NCBI GenBank assembly: GCA_035761265.1
Contig: DASTRL010000140.1
Coordinates: 1-7,932, forward strand
Direction: 5' to 3'
DNA from: CADEED01 sp035761265
GTDB lineage: Bacteria > Pseudomonadota > Gammaproteobacteria > Steroidobacterales > Steroidobacteraceae
Length of the DNA stretch: 7,932 nt
Part shown: one piece after another, positions 1-6,146 of the stretch
Layout of the letters: each line of letters opens with the position of its first letter
Position numbering within the stretch: position 1 is the stretch's first letter
The notes under the pieces: model-generated
Seen by the model: the letters and a program-made list of their open reading frames with translations, nothing else
Database searches by the model: none
Told to the model about the DNA's origin: nothing
Translations under genes and position numbers: made by a program

Positions 1-1806
1 GAAGTGGAGAAGACCTACTGGCTGCGCGGCGTCTATCGCTCCGACCTCGGTGTCACCCGGCAGAAGGCGACGCTGATCGTCGAGGAGGTGTCGCCGGCGC
101 CGATGTTCACGCCGCCGCTGCCGCAGCGACCGGCGGGACGCGACTGGTTCGTACGCGCCGGCTCCTCGGGTGGTGATGGCAGCCGCGAGAAGCCGTTCCG
201 CGACCCGTTCCAGGCGCTGGAGAAATGCGAGGGCGGCGACACCATCCACGTGGCGGCCGGGGAATACTTCGGCAAGCTGCGCTCGGGCAAGTGGCTGCTG
301 ACCATGCGCAACCTGGCGCTGCTCGGCGGCTACGACGCGGGATTCACCGTGCGCGATCCGTGGGTGAACCCGACGCGCTTCTCGCTTGATGCGGACGAGA
401 AGGCCAAGGGCCGGCCGGGCGGTACCATCCTCTACTCGGAGGAGAACAGCGACGGACTGGTGCTCGATGGCTTCGTGTTCGATGGCGCGACCTGGAACTC
501 GTACAAGGACGGTTCGCTCGACATCGACAAGTCGCCAATCGCGCCGTTGATCCGGCTGCGCGGCGCCGACGCGCCGATCACCGTGCGCAACTGCGTGTTC
601 GTGAACGGCTCGGACGGCGCGGTCGACATCAGCTGTGCGCTCGCGGTGTTCGAGAACAACGTCGTCGTGAACACCAGCGGCGACGCGCTGGTGCTGAACG
701 CCAACGGCGCGGGGCCGGCGCTCGTGCGCAACAACACGCTGCTGTTCGCCTGCGATCCGACGGAGCGCGCCGGCACCGGGCAGTCGAGTTCGCGTGGCAC
801 GCTGGTCCAGTTGAAAGGACGCGGCGGGATCACTCTGGATTCGAACATCATCGCGTTCGCGGACAACTACGGTGTGCGCGCCGCGCTGCCCCAGGACAAC
901 GTCACGCTGCGCGGCAACGTGTTCGGCGCGAATCTCTTCAATCATCTGTGCGACTGCCAGTACCTGTACGCGGACGGCAGCAACTGGGCGCGGCGCGTCG
1001 AGGCGGATTCGTCCTATGAGCTCGAGGCCAACGAGCTGGCCGTGGGGCCGTGGCCGGTGGACGCCGCATTCGCGGATCTCGCGCTGACGCGCCTGTTCGC
1101 GCTGCCATCGCGGATCGGGAAGGAGGATTGGAAGTCGATCGCCGCGACGATCGGCGCGACGGTTCGGCCCATCGAAGCTGTCACCGAAAGCCCGGCACCC
1201 GCGCCGGCACCCGCGCTGGCCCCGGCGGCCGGCGGCGGCACGTCGCTCGACGCGTTGCTCGCCAATCTCAGCAGCACGACGGACAAGCTCAAGCAGGCGC
1301 AAGCCGCCGCGACGCCTGCGCCCGCGGCGGCGAAATATTGCCCGGTGTACGACTGGCAGAAGGCGCTGGCGCTGTTCACCGATGGGCCGCAGAGCGCTCC
1401 GGGCGCCCATCGGAAAAAGCTGGAGGTCGCGTTCGGCAGCCTCGAGCCGAAAGTCGAGGTGACCTATACGCCGGTCGAGGCCGCCGAGCTCGACGCACTG
1501 CGCGACTCGCTGCATCAGAAGCCGATCGAGATCGACATCACGCAGCTGCGTGACTCCTCGGCGAATCCGTCGCTGTACGCGCCGGGTACGGATCGGAAGG
1601 ACTACAGCGCCTATGGCGTGGTCGCGCTCGATGCGCAGACGCGCACGCGCCTGGCCATCGTCGTGCGCGCGGATACCGACGTCAGCCGGCGCATCGGCCG
1701 CGTGCAGTCCACGGACAAACTACACGTGCGCGGCACCGCGTATCACACCAGCGGTGCGAGCGGGCTCTCCATCGTGGTGGACTCGTTCGACGTGCTGGGC
1801 GGCTGA
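1..1806 (+). CDS. Right-handed parallel beta-helix protein, 5' end missing
   Basis: The frame is open to the left edge, so the gene probably begins upstream. The first visible GTG (position 4) is followed by beta-rich sequence rather than a signal peptide. Numbering from that GTG (600 residues), residues 47-90 match the DUF1565-type start of a beta-helix, with a GGDGSREKPF segment and then GGDTIHVAAGEY. Residues about 190-315 hold repeated coils with asparagine-ladder character (VRNCVFVNGSDG, FENNVVVNTSGDA, VRNNTLLFA, LDSNIIAFADN, LRGNVFGAN), typical of PbH1 repeats. Such proteins are usually exported polysaccharide lyases, hydrolases or surface binding proteins; I cannot identify a catalytic site. 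A Pro-Ala linker (about 396-410) leads to a short helical stretch, a second Ala-Pro run, and an unrecognised C-terminal domain (about 445-600) whose final 60 residues are strand-rich. The stop lies 11 bp from the stop of the convergent hydrolase gene. The fold is fairly secure; the substrate is unknown. Confidence 0.8.
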   Translation, partial: EVEKTYWLRGVYRSDLGVTRQKATLIVEEVSPAPMFTPPLPQRPAGRDWFVRAGSSGGDGSREKPFRDPFQALEKCEGGDTIHVAAGEYFGKLRSGKWLLTMRNLALLGGYDAGFTVRDPWVNPTRFSLDADEKAKGRPGGTILYSEENSDGLVLDGFVFDGATWNSYKDGSLDIDKSPIAPLIRLRGADAPITVRNCVFVNGSDGAVDISCALAVFENNVVVNTSGDALVLNANGAGPALVRNNTLLFACDPTERAGTGQSSSRGTLVQLKGRGGITLDSNIIAFADNYGVRAALPQDNVTLRGNVFGANLFNHLCDCQYLYADGSNWARRVEADSSYELEANELAVGPWPVDAAFADLALTRLFALPSRIGKEDWKSIAATIGATVRPIEAVTESPAPAPAPALAPAAGGGTSLDALLANLSSTTDKLKQAQAAATPAPAAAKYCPVYDWQKALALFTDGPQSAPGAHRKKLEVAFGSLEPKVEVTYTPVEAAELDALRDSLHQKPIEIDITQLRDSSANPSLYAPGTDRKDYSAYGVVALDAQTRTRLAIVVRADTDVSRRIGRVQSTDKLHVRGTAYHTSGASGLSIVVDSFDVLGG

Positions 1807-1817
1807 GCGGCGCCTGA

Positions 1818-2615
1818 CTACCCGCGCGGCTTGTTCCGATCGTTCACCGACTGCTCGATCAGCGTGGCCACCCCGCGCGGATCCTCCTGCTGCGCCACGT
1901 GATGGCCGGGAAACGTGCGGATCGTCCAGCCGCGCGCCACGGCGCGCTGCCAGCTCTTGTCGGTCCTGGCGCGCTCCTCGGCCGACTTGTCCTTGGGGAC
2001 GAATGCGACGTAGGTCACCGGCAGCGCGAGCGCGGCCGGGTTCTTGTACGAGACGGGCTGGCTGAAGCACTTCACCGACTGCTTGACGCTGTGGGGCGGC
2101 GGCGTGCCGGGCTTGACCCACGGCACCTGCATGAAGCCATCCTTGAAGCGCTCGGGATCCTGCGGTCCGTTGCCGCCGAACAGGTCCCACAACGACATGC
2201 CGTCGTCGGGCACGGCGGCGTCGAGGAATACCACGTGCCGGATGCGCTCGGGAATGCGGTCCATGACACCGGTGATCACCATGCCGCCGTAGCTGTGGCC
2301 GGTCAGCACCACGTCGTGCAGGTCCTCGTACAGGATCAGGTTCACGACGTCGTCGATGTGGGTCTGCAGGTCGATGTCGGTGCTGTTGAGATGCTCGCGC
2401 TCGCCGAGGCCGGTCAACGTGGCGCGATAGACGGTGTGGCCATCGTCGGTGAGGAATTTGCCCGTGCTCTTCCACTCCCAGGCGCCGGCGGTCGCACCGT
2501 GCACGATGACGAACGTATATTTTTCGGCAGCCGGTTTCGCGGCACGCGCCTGCGCGACGGCGAGAAACAGGCAGCCGACCAGCAGTGCAGCGAGACGAAG
2601 TGGATGGGCTTTCAT
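1818..2615 (-). CDS. Exported alpha/beta hydrolase, methylesterase/hydroxynitrile lyase-like
   Basis: This encodes a 265-residue serine hydrolase of the alpha/beta fold (Abhydrolase_6 type). The start at 2615 is preferred over the longer in-frame ATG at 2696 because it opens directly into a signal peptide (MKAHPLRL, hydrophobic core, AQARA cleavage region near residue 24) and has GGGA five bases upstream. Visible family marks are the oxyanion-side HGATAGAW at 39-46, the nucleophile elbow GHSYGG with Ser108, VVFLDAAVPDD at 128-138 and the catalytic histidine region FPGHHVAQQEDP at 235-246. Asp209 is the likely acid. HGA-x-GAW together with a C-terminal HH-x3-Q-x2-P pattern resembles the plant methylesterase/hydroxynitrile lyase group and its bacterial relatives, which act on small esters. 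An LVGC sequence at 12-15 could be read as a lipobox, but the hydrophobic core continues past it, so cleavage by signal peptidase I looks more likely. The substrate is unknown. The gene diverges from the transporter gene. Confidence 0.85.
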   Translation of the reverse strand: MKAHPLRLAALLVGCLFLAVAQARAAKPAAEKYTFVIVHGATAGAWEWKSTGKFLTDDGHTVYRATLTGLGEREHLNSTDIDLQTHIDDVVNLILYEDLHDVVLTGHSYGGMVITGVMDRIPERIRHVVFLDAAVPDDGMSLWDLFGGNGPQDPERFKDGFMQVPWVKPGTPPPHSVKQSVKCFSQPVSYKNPAALALPVTYVAFVPKDKSAEERARTDKSWQRAVARGWTIRTFPGHHVAQQEDPRGVATLIEQSVNDRNKPRG

Positions 2616-2644
2616 GACGGTCCCGGATGGTACGTGGAGCATAC

Positions 2645-2673
2645 TTTTTAGAGGCCCGCGCGTACGGGGACAA
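2645..2673 (-). promoter_or_regulatory. Weak sigma-70-like promoter candidate for the hydrolase
   Basis: On the - strand, TTGTCC (complement of 2668-2673) is followed after exactly 17 bases by TAAAAA (complement of 2645-2650). Each hexamer matches the consensus at four of six positions. Transcription would start near 2638, about 23 bases before the ATG at 2615. The -35 box lies inside the left arm of the inverted repeat, so a protein bound there would be placed to block it. This is pattern matching only. Confidence 0.25.
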
Positions 2674-2716
2674 TGGGCCGGATGGGATCGATGCATCCCA
2701 AAAACGCCATGTCCCC
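2666..2716. repeat. 51-bp imperfect inverted repeat in the divergent spacer
   Basis: The left arm GGGGACAATGG (2666-2676) pairs with the right arm CCATGTCCCC (2707-2716), forming ten base pairs with one bulged A. Between them, on nearly the same centre, a second stem pairs GGGAT (2684-2688) with ATCCC (2695-2699) around a six-base loop; an alternative inner pairing is GGATG (2680-2684) with CATCC (2694-2698). The nested arrangement could be an operator pair, a hairpin in transcripts from either side, or a degenerate REP/MITE-like element. It has no T-tract on its 3' side in the + direction; read leftward, the five Ts before position 2650 are A residues, so it is not a typical intrinsic terminator. 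Confidence 0.6.
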
Positions 2717-2769
2717 ATGAGCCCGCCGTGACGTGTTAGCGTACCGGCCGACGAAAAAGGGGAGAGACC

Positions 2770-4032
2770 ATGTTTCGCCGGCTGTACGCGCTGCGCTGGT
2801 GGATGATCGGACTGATCACCATCGGCACCATCCTCAATTACATGACCCGGACCGCGCTCGGCTATGCCGCGCCGACGCTCATGGGCGATCTGGGCATCAC
2901 CGAAAAGGAATACTCCTGGGTCACCGGGTTCTTCCAGGCGGGCATCATGCTGCAGCCGGTCGCCGGCTACGTGATGGACGTGATCGGCCTGAAGCTCGGC
3001 TTCGGGTTGTTCGCGCTGGCGTGGGGCGGGCTCATGATGCTGCACGGCGCGGCCAACAGCTGGCCGGTGCTCGCGGCGCTTCGCGGCCTCATGGGTTTTG
3101 CCGAAGGCTCGGCGCAGCCGGGCGGCATGAAGGCGGTGGCGGAGTGGTTCCCCGCCAAGGAGCGCGGTTTCGCCGGCGGCTTCTACAACATCGGAGCGTC
3201 GTTCGGTTCGATGCTGGCGGCGCCGCTCGTCGCCTGGGCGATCCTGTTTCATTCCTGGCGGCTCGCCATGGTGATCTCCGGCGCGGCGGCGCTGCTGTGG
3301 GTGGTGATGTGGTTCCGCTTCTATCACTCGCCCAAACAGCACCCGAAATTGTCGGAGCAGGAACGCGAGTACATCGAGTCCGGCCAGGAAGCGCACCTCG
3401 CGGCCGGCGCCACCAAACCTTCGATCGGCACTCTCATCAAGCAACGGAATCTCTGGGGCATCGCGATTCCGCGCATGCTGGCGGATCCCACCTGGGGAAC
3501 GTTGTCGTTCTGGGTGCCGCTGTATCTCACCACCGAGCGGCACTTCGATCTCAAGCAGATCGCGATCTTCGGTTGGATGCCGTGGCTCACCGCGGATATC
3601 GGCTGCATGGCCGGACCCGCCATCGCGCTGTGGCTGCAGAAGCGCGGCGTGAGCCTGATCAACGCGCGCAAAGGCGCGTTCACCGTGGGCGCACTGCTCA
3701 TGACCGGCATGATGTTCGTCGCCAAGGTGCAGGATCCGTACACCGCGATCGCGCTGCTGTGCCTCGGCGGCTTTGCGCACCAGACGCTGTCGATCACGGT
3801 CATCACCATGGCCTCGGACTTGTTTCGCAGGAATGAGGTGGCGACCGTCGCGGGCTTCGGCGGGCTGTGCGGCAACCTCGGCATCCTGCTGTTCTCACTG
3901 CTCATCGGCGGGCTGGTGAAGACCGTGGGCTACAGTCCGTTCTTCGTCGCGCTCGGCATATTCGACATTCTCGGCGCGATCTGGTTGTGGACGGTGGTGC
4001 GCGAGCGCGCGGCGCGGGGAGTCGCGGCATGA
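2770..4032 (+). CDS. MFS transporter, ACS family (ExuT-like)
   Basis: This encodes a 420-residue inner-membrane carrier of the major facilitator superfamily with about twelve hydrophobic segments and a longer polar loop at about 185-228 between the two halves, the usual layout. The N-terminus (LRWWMIGLITIGTILNY), the GYVMDVIGLK motif after TM2 (66-75), LRGLMGFAEG in TM4 (104-113) and PAKERGFAGGFYNIG before and into TM5 (128-142) are characteristic of the anion:cation symporter group that includes the hexuronate carrier ExuT and the galactonate carrier DgoT. Family members move sugar acids with protons. Because its stop overlaps the start of a beta-xylosidase gene, I infer a substrate from xylan breakdown, either xylo-oligosaccharides or (glucurono)xylan-derived acidic sugars; the sequence does not decide between them. 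The TM1 motif reads NYMTR where ExuT and DgoT have NY-x-DR. A strong ribosome binding site (AGGGGAGAG, 2758-2766) supports the ATG start. Confidence 0.9.
   Translation: MFRRLYALRWWMIGLITIGTILNYMTRTALGYAAPTLMGDLGITEKEYSWVTGFFQAGIMLQPVAGYVMDVIGLKLGFGLFALAWGGLMMLHGAANSWPVLAALRGLMGFAEGSAQPGGMKAVAEWFPAKERGFAGGFYNIGASFGSMLAAPLVAWAILFHSWRLAMVISGAAALLWVVMWFRFYHSPKQHPKLSEQEREYIESGQEAHLAAGATKPSIGTLIKQRNLWGIAIPRMLADPTWGTLSFWVPLYLTTERHFDLKQIAIFGWMPWLTADIGCMAGPAIALWLQKRGVSLINARKGAFTVGALLMTGMMFVAKVQDPYTAIALLCLGGFAHQTLSITVITMASDLFRRNEVATVAGFGGLCGNLGILLFSLLIGGLVKTVGYSPFFVALGIFDILGAIWLWTVVRERAARGVAA
4029..4032 (+). other. ATGA stop/start overlap coupling transporter and xylosidase
   Basis: The xylosidase ATG (4029-4031) shares bases with the TGA stop of the transporter (4030-4032). 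A GGGGAG ribosome binding site at 4016-4021 lies within the end of the transporter gene, seven bases before the ATG. Together these indicate one transcript and probable coupled translation. Confidence 0.85.
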
Positions 4033-5651
4033 TCCGCAATCCCATCCTCAAGGGCTTCAACCCCGATCCGTCCATCGTGCGCGTCGGGGACGACTACTAC
4101 ATCGCGACCTCCACGTTCGAGTGGTACCCCGGTGTGCAGATCCATCACTCGCGCGATCTCGTGAACTGGCGCCTGCTCACGCGGCCGCTGCGGCGCGCGA
4201 GCCAGCTGAACATGCTGGGCGATCCTGATTCCTGCGGCGTCTGGGCGCCGTGCCTCAGCTACGCCGATGGTCTCTTCTGGCTGATCTACACGGACGTGAA
4301 GCGCTACGGGCGCACGACCGTGGGCGGCGCATCGGGGGCATCGCTGCGCGATTTCCACAACTACCTGGTCACGTCGCCGACCATCGATGGCGAGTGGTCG
4401 GACGCCATCTACCTGAACAGCAGCGGTTTCGATCCCTCGCTTTTCCACGACGACGACGGGCGCAAGTATCTCGTGAACCAGCTCTGGGATTACCGGCCGG
4501 GGCGCAACCGCTTCGGCGGCATCGTGCTGCAGGAATACTCCGCCGCGCAGCGCAAGCTGATCGGCGAGACCCGGAACATCTTCAAGGGCACCGCCATCGG
4601 CTTCACCGAGGCGCCGCACCTGTACAAGCGCAACGGCTGGTACTACCTGATCACGGCCGAAGGCGGCACGGGCTGGGGTCATGCCATGACCATGGCGCGC
4701 TCGCGTTCGCTCACCGGGCCGTACGAGCTGCACCCGGACAAGTACATCATCACGGCGCGCGATCGCCCGCATGCGCCGCTGCAGCGCGCCGGCCACGGCG
4801 ACCTGGTCGATACGCAGTCCGGCCACACGTATGCGGTCTATCTATGCGGGCGCCCATTGCCGAACCGGGGCCGCTGCGTGCTCGGCCGCGAGAGCGCGAT
4901 CCAGAAGATGGCGTGGGGCAAGGACGACTGGTTGCGCACCGTCGATGGCAGTGGCGTGCCCACGCTCGGGACTCCCGCGCCTGCGCTGCCGGCCGTGCCG
5001 TTCGCCGCGCCGGCGGTGCGCGAGGACTTCGACGGCGACCAGTTGCCCATCGATTTCCAGTGGCTGCGCTCGCCATACCCGGAGGAATTGTTCAGCCTGA
5101 CCGCGCGGCCCGGCTTCCTGAGATTGTTTGGTCGCGAGACCATCGGCAGCCTGTTCCGCCAATCGCTGGTGGCACGCCGCCAGCAGGCGCATTGCTACAG
5201 CGCGATCACCGCCATGGAATTCGAGCCGCAGCACTTCCAGCAGTCCGCCGGGCTGATCTGCTACTACAACTCGTCGAAATTCCACTATCTATATGTGTCC
5301 CACGACGAGGAGCAGGGCAGGCACCTGCGCGTGATGACCTGCACGCCGGATTCGCCGCAGTCGGACGCCTTCACCGCGCTGGTCAGGGTCCCCCGCGGCC
5401 GCATCGAACTGCGCGCGGAAGTGGACCAGGAGCGGCTGCGCTTCGCGTACCGCGCGGGCGGTGACGCCTGGCAGTGGCTGCCGGAGGTCTTCGACGCCAG
5501 CATTCTCTCGGACGAGGCCACGGTCCCGGGCGCGCCCAACTTCACGGGCGCATTCGTCGGCATGGCCTGTCAGGACCTGTCGGGCACGGCGCAGCCGGCG
5601 GATTTCGACTTCTTCGAGTACCGCGAGCGGGAGTACCGGCCGCAGTTGTGA
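4029..5651 (+). CDS. xynB: Cytoplasmic GH43 beta-xylosidase (XynB type)
   Basis: This 540-residue protein matches the GH43 beta-xylosidases related to the Selenomonas and Geobacillus enzymes in length and along most of the chain. It removes xylose from the non-reducing end of xylobiose and longer xylo-oligosaccharides with inversion. The five-bladed propeller occupies about 1-320. The general base is Asp13 (in GFNPDPS), the pKa-modulating Asp is Asp135 (in SGFDPSLFH) and the general acid is Glu194 (in GFTEAPHLY). Substrate-site residues Phe30, Trp153, His256 (AGHGDLV) and Arg287 (GRESAIQK) are also present. A C-terminal beta-sandwich domain (about 328-537, PF17851 type), which closes the pocket in relatives, is complete. 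There is no signal peptide, so it should act in the cytoplasm on imported oligosaccharides. The ATG overlaps the transporter stop as ATGA, with GGGGAG seven bases upstream, so translational coupling is likely. A side alpha-L-arabinofuranosidase activity is common in this group. An in-frame upstream extension to 3867 lies within the transporter gene and is rejected. Confidence 0.95.
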   Translation: MIRNPILKGFNPDPSIVRVGDDYYIATSTFEWYPGVQIHHSRDLVNWRLLTRPLRRASQLNMLGDPDSCGVWAPCLSYADGLFWLIYTDVKRYGRTTVGGASGASLRDFHNYLVTSPTIDGEWSDAIYLNSSGFDPSLFHDDDGRKYLVNQLWDYRPGRNRFGGIVLQEYSAAQRKLIGETRNIFKGTAIGFTEAPHLYKRNGWYYLITAEGGTGWGHAMTMARSRSLTGPYELHPDKYIITARDRPHAPLQRAGHGDLVDTQSGHTYAVYLCGRPLPNRGRCVLGRESAIQKMAWGKDDWLRTVDGSGVPTLGTPAPALPAVPFAAPAVREDFDGDQLPIDFQWLRSPYPEELFSLTARPGFLRLFGRETIGSLFRQSLVARRQQAHCYSAITAMEFEPQHFQQSAGLICYYNSSKFHYLYVSHDEEQGRHLRVMTCTPDSPQSDAFTALVRVPRGRIELRAEVDQERLRFAYRAGGDAWQWLPEVFDASILSDEATVPGAPNFTGAFVGMACQDLSGTAQPADFDFFEYREREYRPQL

Positions 5652-5741
5652 TGCTGCCCGGATGGCCGGATTCGCGGGCTTCTTGTCCGCCCCGCGGGCC
5701 GTCGTCGAGGTAGTTTGTCCGCTTTGACGCGGATGAACACG

Positions 5742-6053
5742 ATGGCCCTGGAGCTGCGACCCAATTGCGAAGCCTGCGATCGCGACCTGCCGCCCGAATC
5801 CCTGGAGGCGCGCATCTGCACGTTCGAATGCACGTTCTGCGCGGACTGCGTGGAGCGGCGGCTTTCGAACGTCTGTCCCAACTGCGGCGGCGGATTCGCG
5901 CCCCGGCCCATCCGTCCCGTGCGTGAATGGCGCCCGGGACTTTCCGTGAGCCGGCGGCCCCCATCGCGCAAGCGCGTCTCCCTGTCGTACACCTGGGAGG
6001 AAATCGACGCGCACATCCGGCAGATCAGGGACATTCCGCCCGAACGACGTTAG
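5742..6053 (+). CDS. DUF1272 family cysteine-rich protein
   Basis: The 103-residue protein starts with MALELRPNCEACDRDLPP and continues with EARICTFECTFCADC and CPNCGG, the signature of DUF1272 (PF06906), a small family of unknown function found in many bacteria. Eight cysteines (9, 12, 26, 30, 33, 36, 45, 48) occur in CxxC-type pairs consistent with two zinc sites in a compact treble-clef or RING-like fold; metal binding is an inference from this pattern. The start at 5742 is chosen because family members begin with MALELRPNC. Earlier in-frame starts (TTG at 5715, ATG at 5733) would add non-conserved residues. The ribosome binding site is weak (GCGGA, about 8 bases upstream). After the zinc-binding core a basic stretch (RRPPSRKR) and a helical-looking tail (YTWEEIDAHIRQIRD) extend beyond the short core. 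It sits 90 bp after the xylosidase gene; a functional link to that operon is not evident. Confidence 0.85.
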   Translation: MALELRPNCEACDRDLPPESLEARICTFECTFCADCVERRLSNVCPNCGGGFAPRPIRPVREWRPGLSVSRRPPSRKRVSLSYTWEEIDAHIRQIRDIPPERR

Positions 6054-6146
6054 GCCTTCCTACAAGCGCTGGGGGTCTCATCCGGCGCAACCAGCCTCGC
6101 CGCTGTACGAAGTTCTCGTCTGACAAACACAACGAGCAACTCTCAC

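Larger units (their letters stand above)
2616..2769. promoter_or_regulatory. Divergent intergenic control region
   Basis: These 154 bp separate the starts of the hydrolase (leftward) and of the transporter-xylosidase operon (rightward), so promoters for both should lie here. The spacer contains a 51-bp inverted repeat (2666-2716), listed separately. The transporter has a good ribosome binding site, AGGGGAGAG at 2758-2766, just before its ATG. I do not see a convincing sigma-70 promoter for the rightward operon. One weak candidate for the leftward gene is listed separately. Confidence 0.5.

Noticed and set aside
2626..2629. LVGC in the hydrolase leader as a lipobox (codons lie near 2571-2582)
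   Set aside because: The hydrophobic core continues for several residues after the cysteine and ends in a good AxA cleavage site, so a lipoprotein call is not supported.
2616..2696. Longer start for the alpha/beta hydrolase at 2696
   Set aside because: It would put 27 polar residues before a clean signal peptide and would run through the inverted repeat.
1720..3780. Very long - strand open frame (686 codons) across the hydrolase and antisense to the transporter
   Set aside because: It is rich in Arg, His, Ala and Gly, as expected from reading GC-rich genes in a wrong frame, and matches no family. It overlaps two well-supported genes in other frames.
2733..3836. + strand open frame of 367 codons overlapping the transporter
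   Set aside because: A frame-shifted shadow of the transporter, which has clear membrane segments and family motifs in its own frame.
3867..4028. N-terminal extension of the xylosidase to an upstream in-frame ATG
   Set aside because: The extension lies inside the transporter gene and adds Arg-rich residues absent from GH43 enzymes. The ATG at 4029 has a ribosome binding site and begins at the family's usual N-terminus.
4250..5464. + strand 404-codon open frame inside the xylosidase gene
   Set aside because: Arg/Ala-rich low-complexity composition; the GH43 frame holds every catalytic motif.
5668..5697. CGCGGG / CCCGCG hairpin after the xylosidase gene as a terminator
   Set aside because: A six-base stem with a loop of about 13 bases and no following T-tract; such pairs arise by chance in GC-rich DNA.
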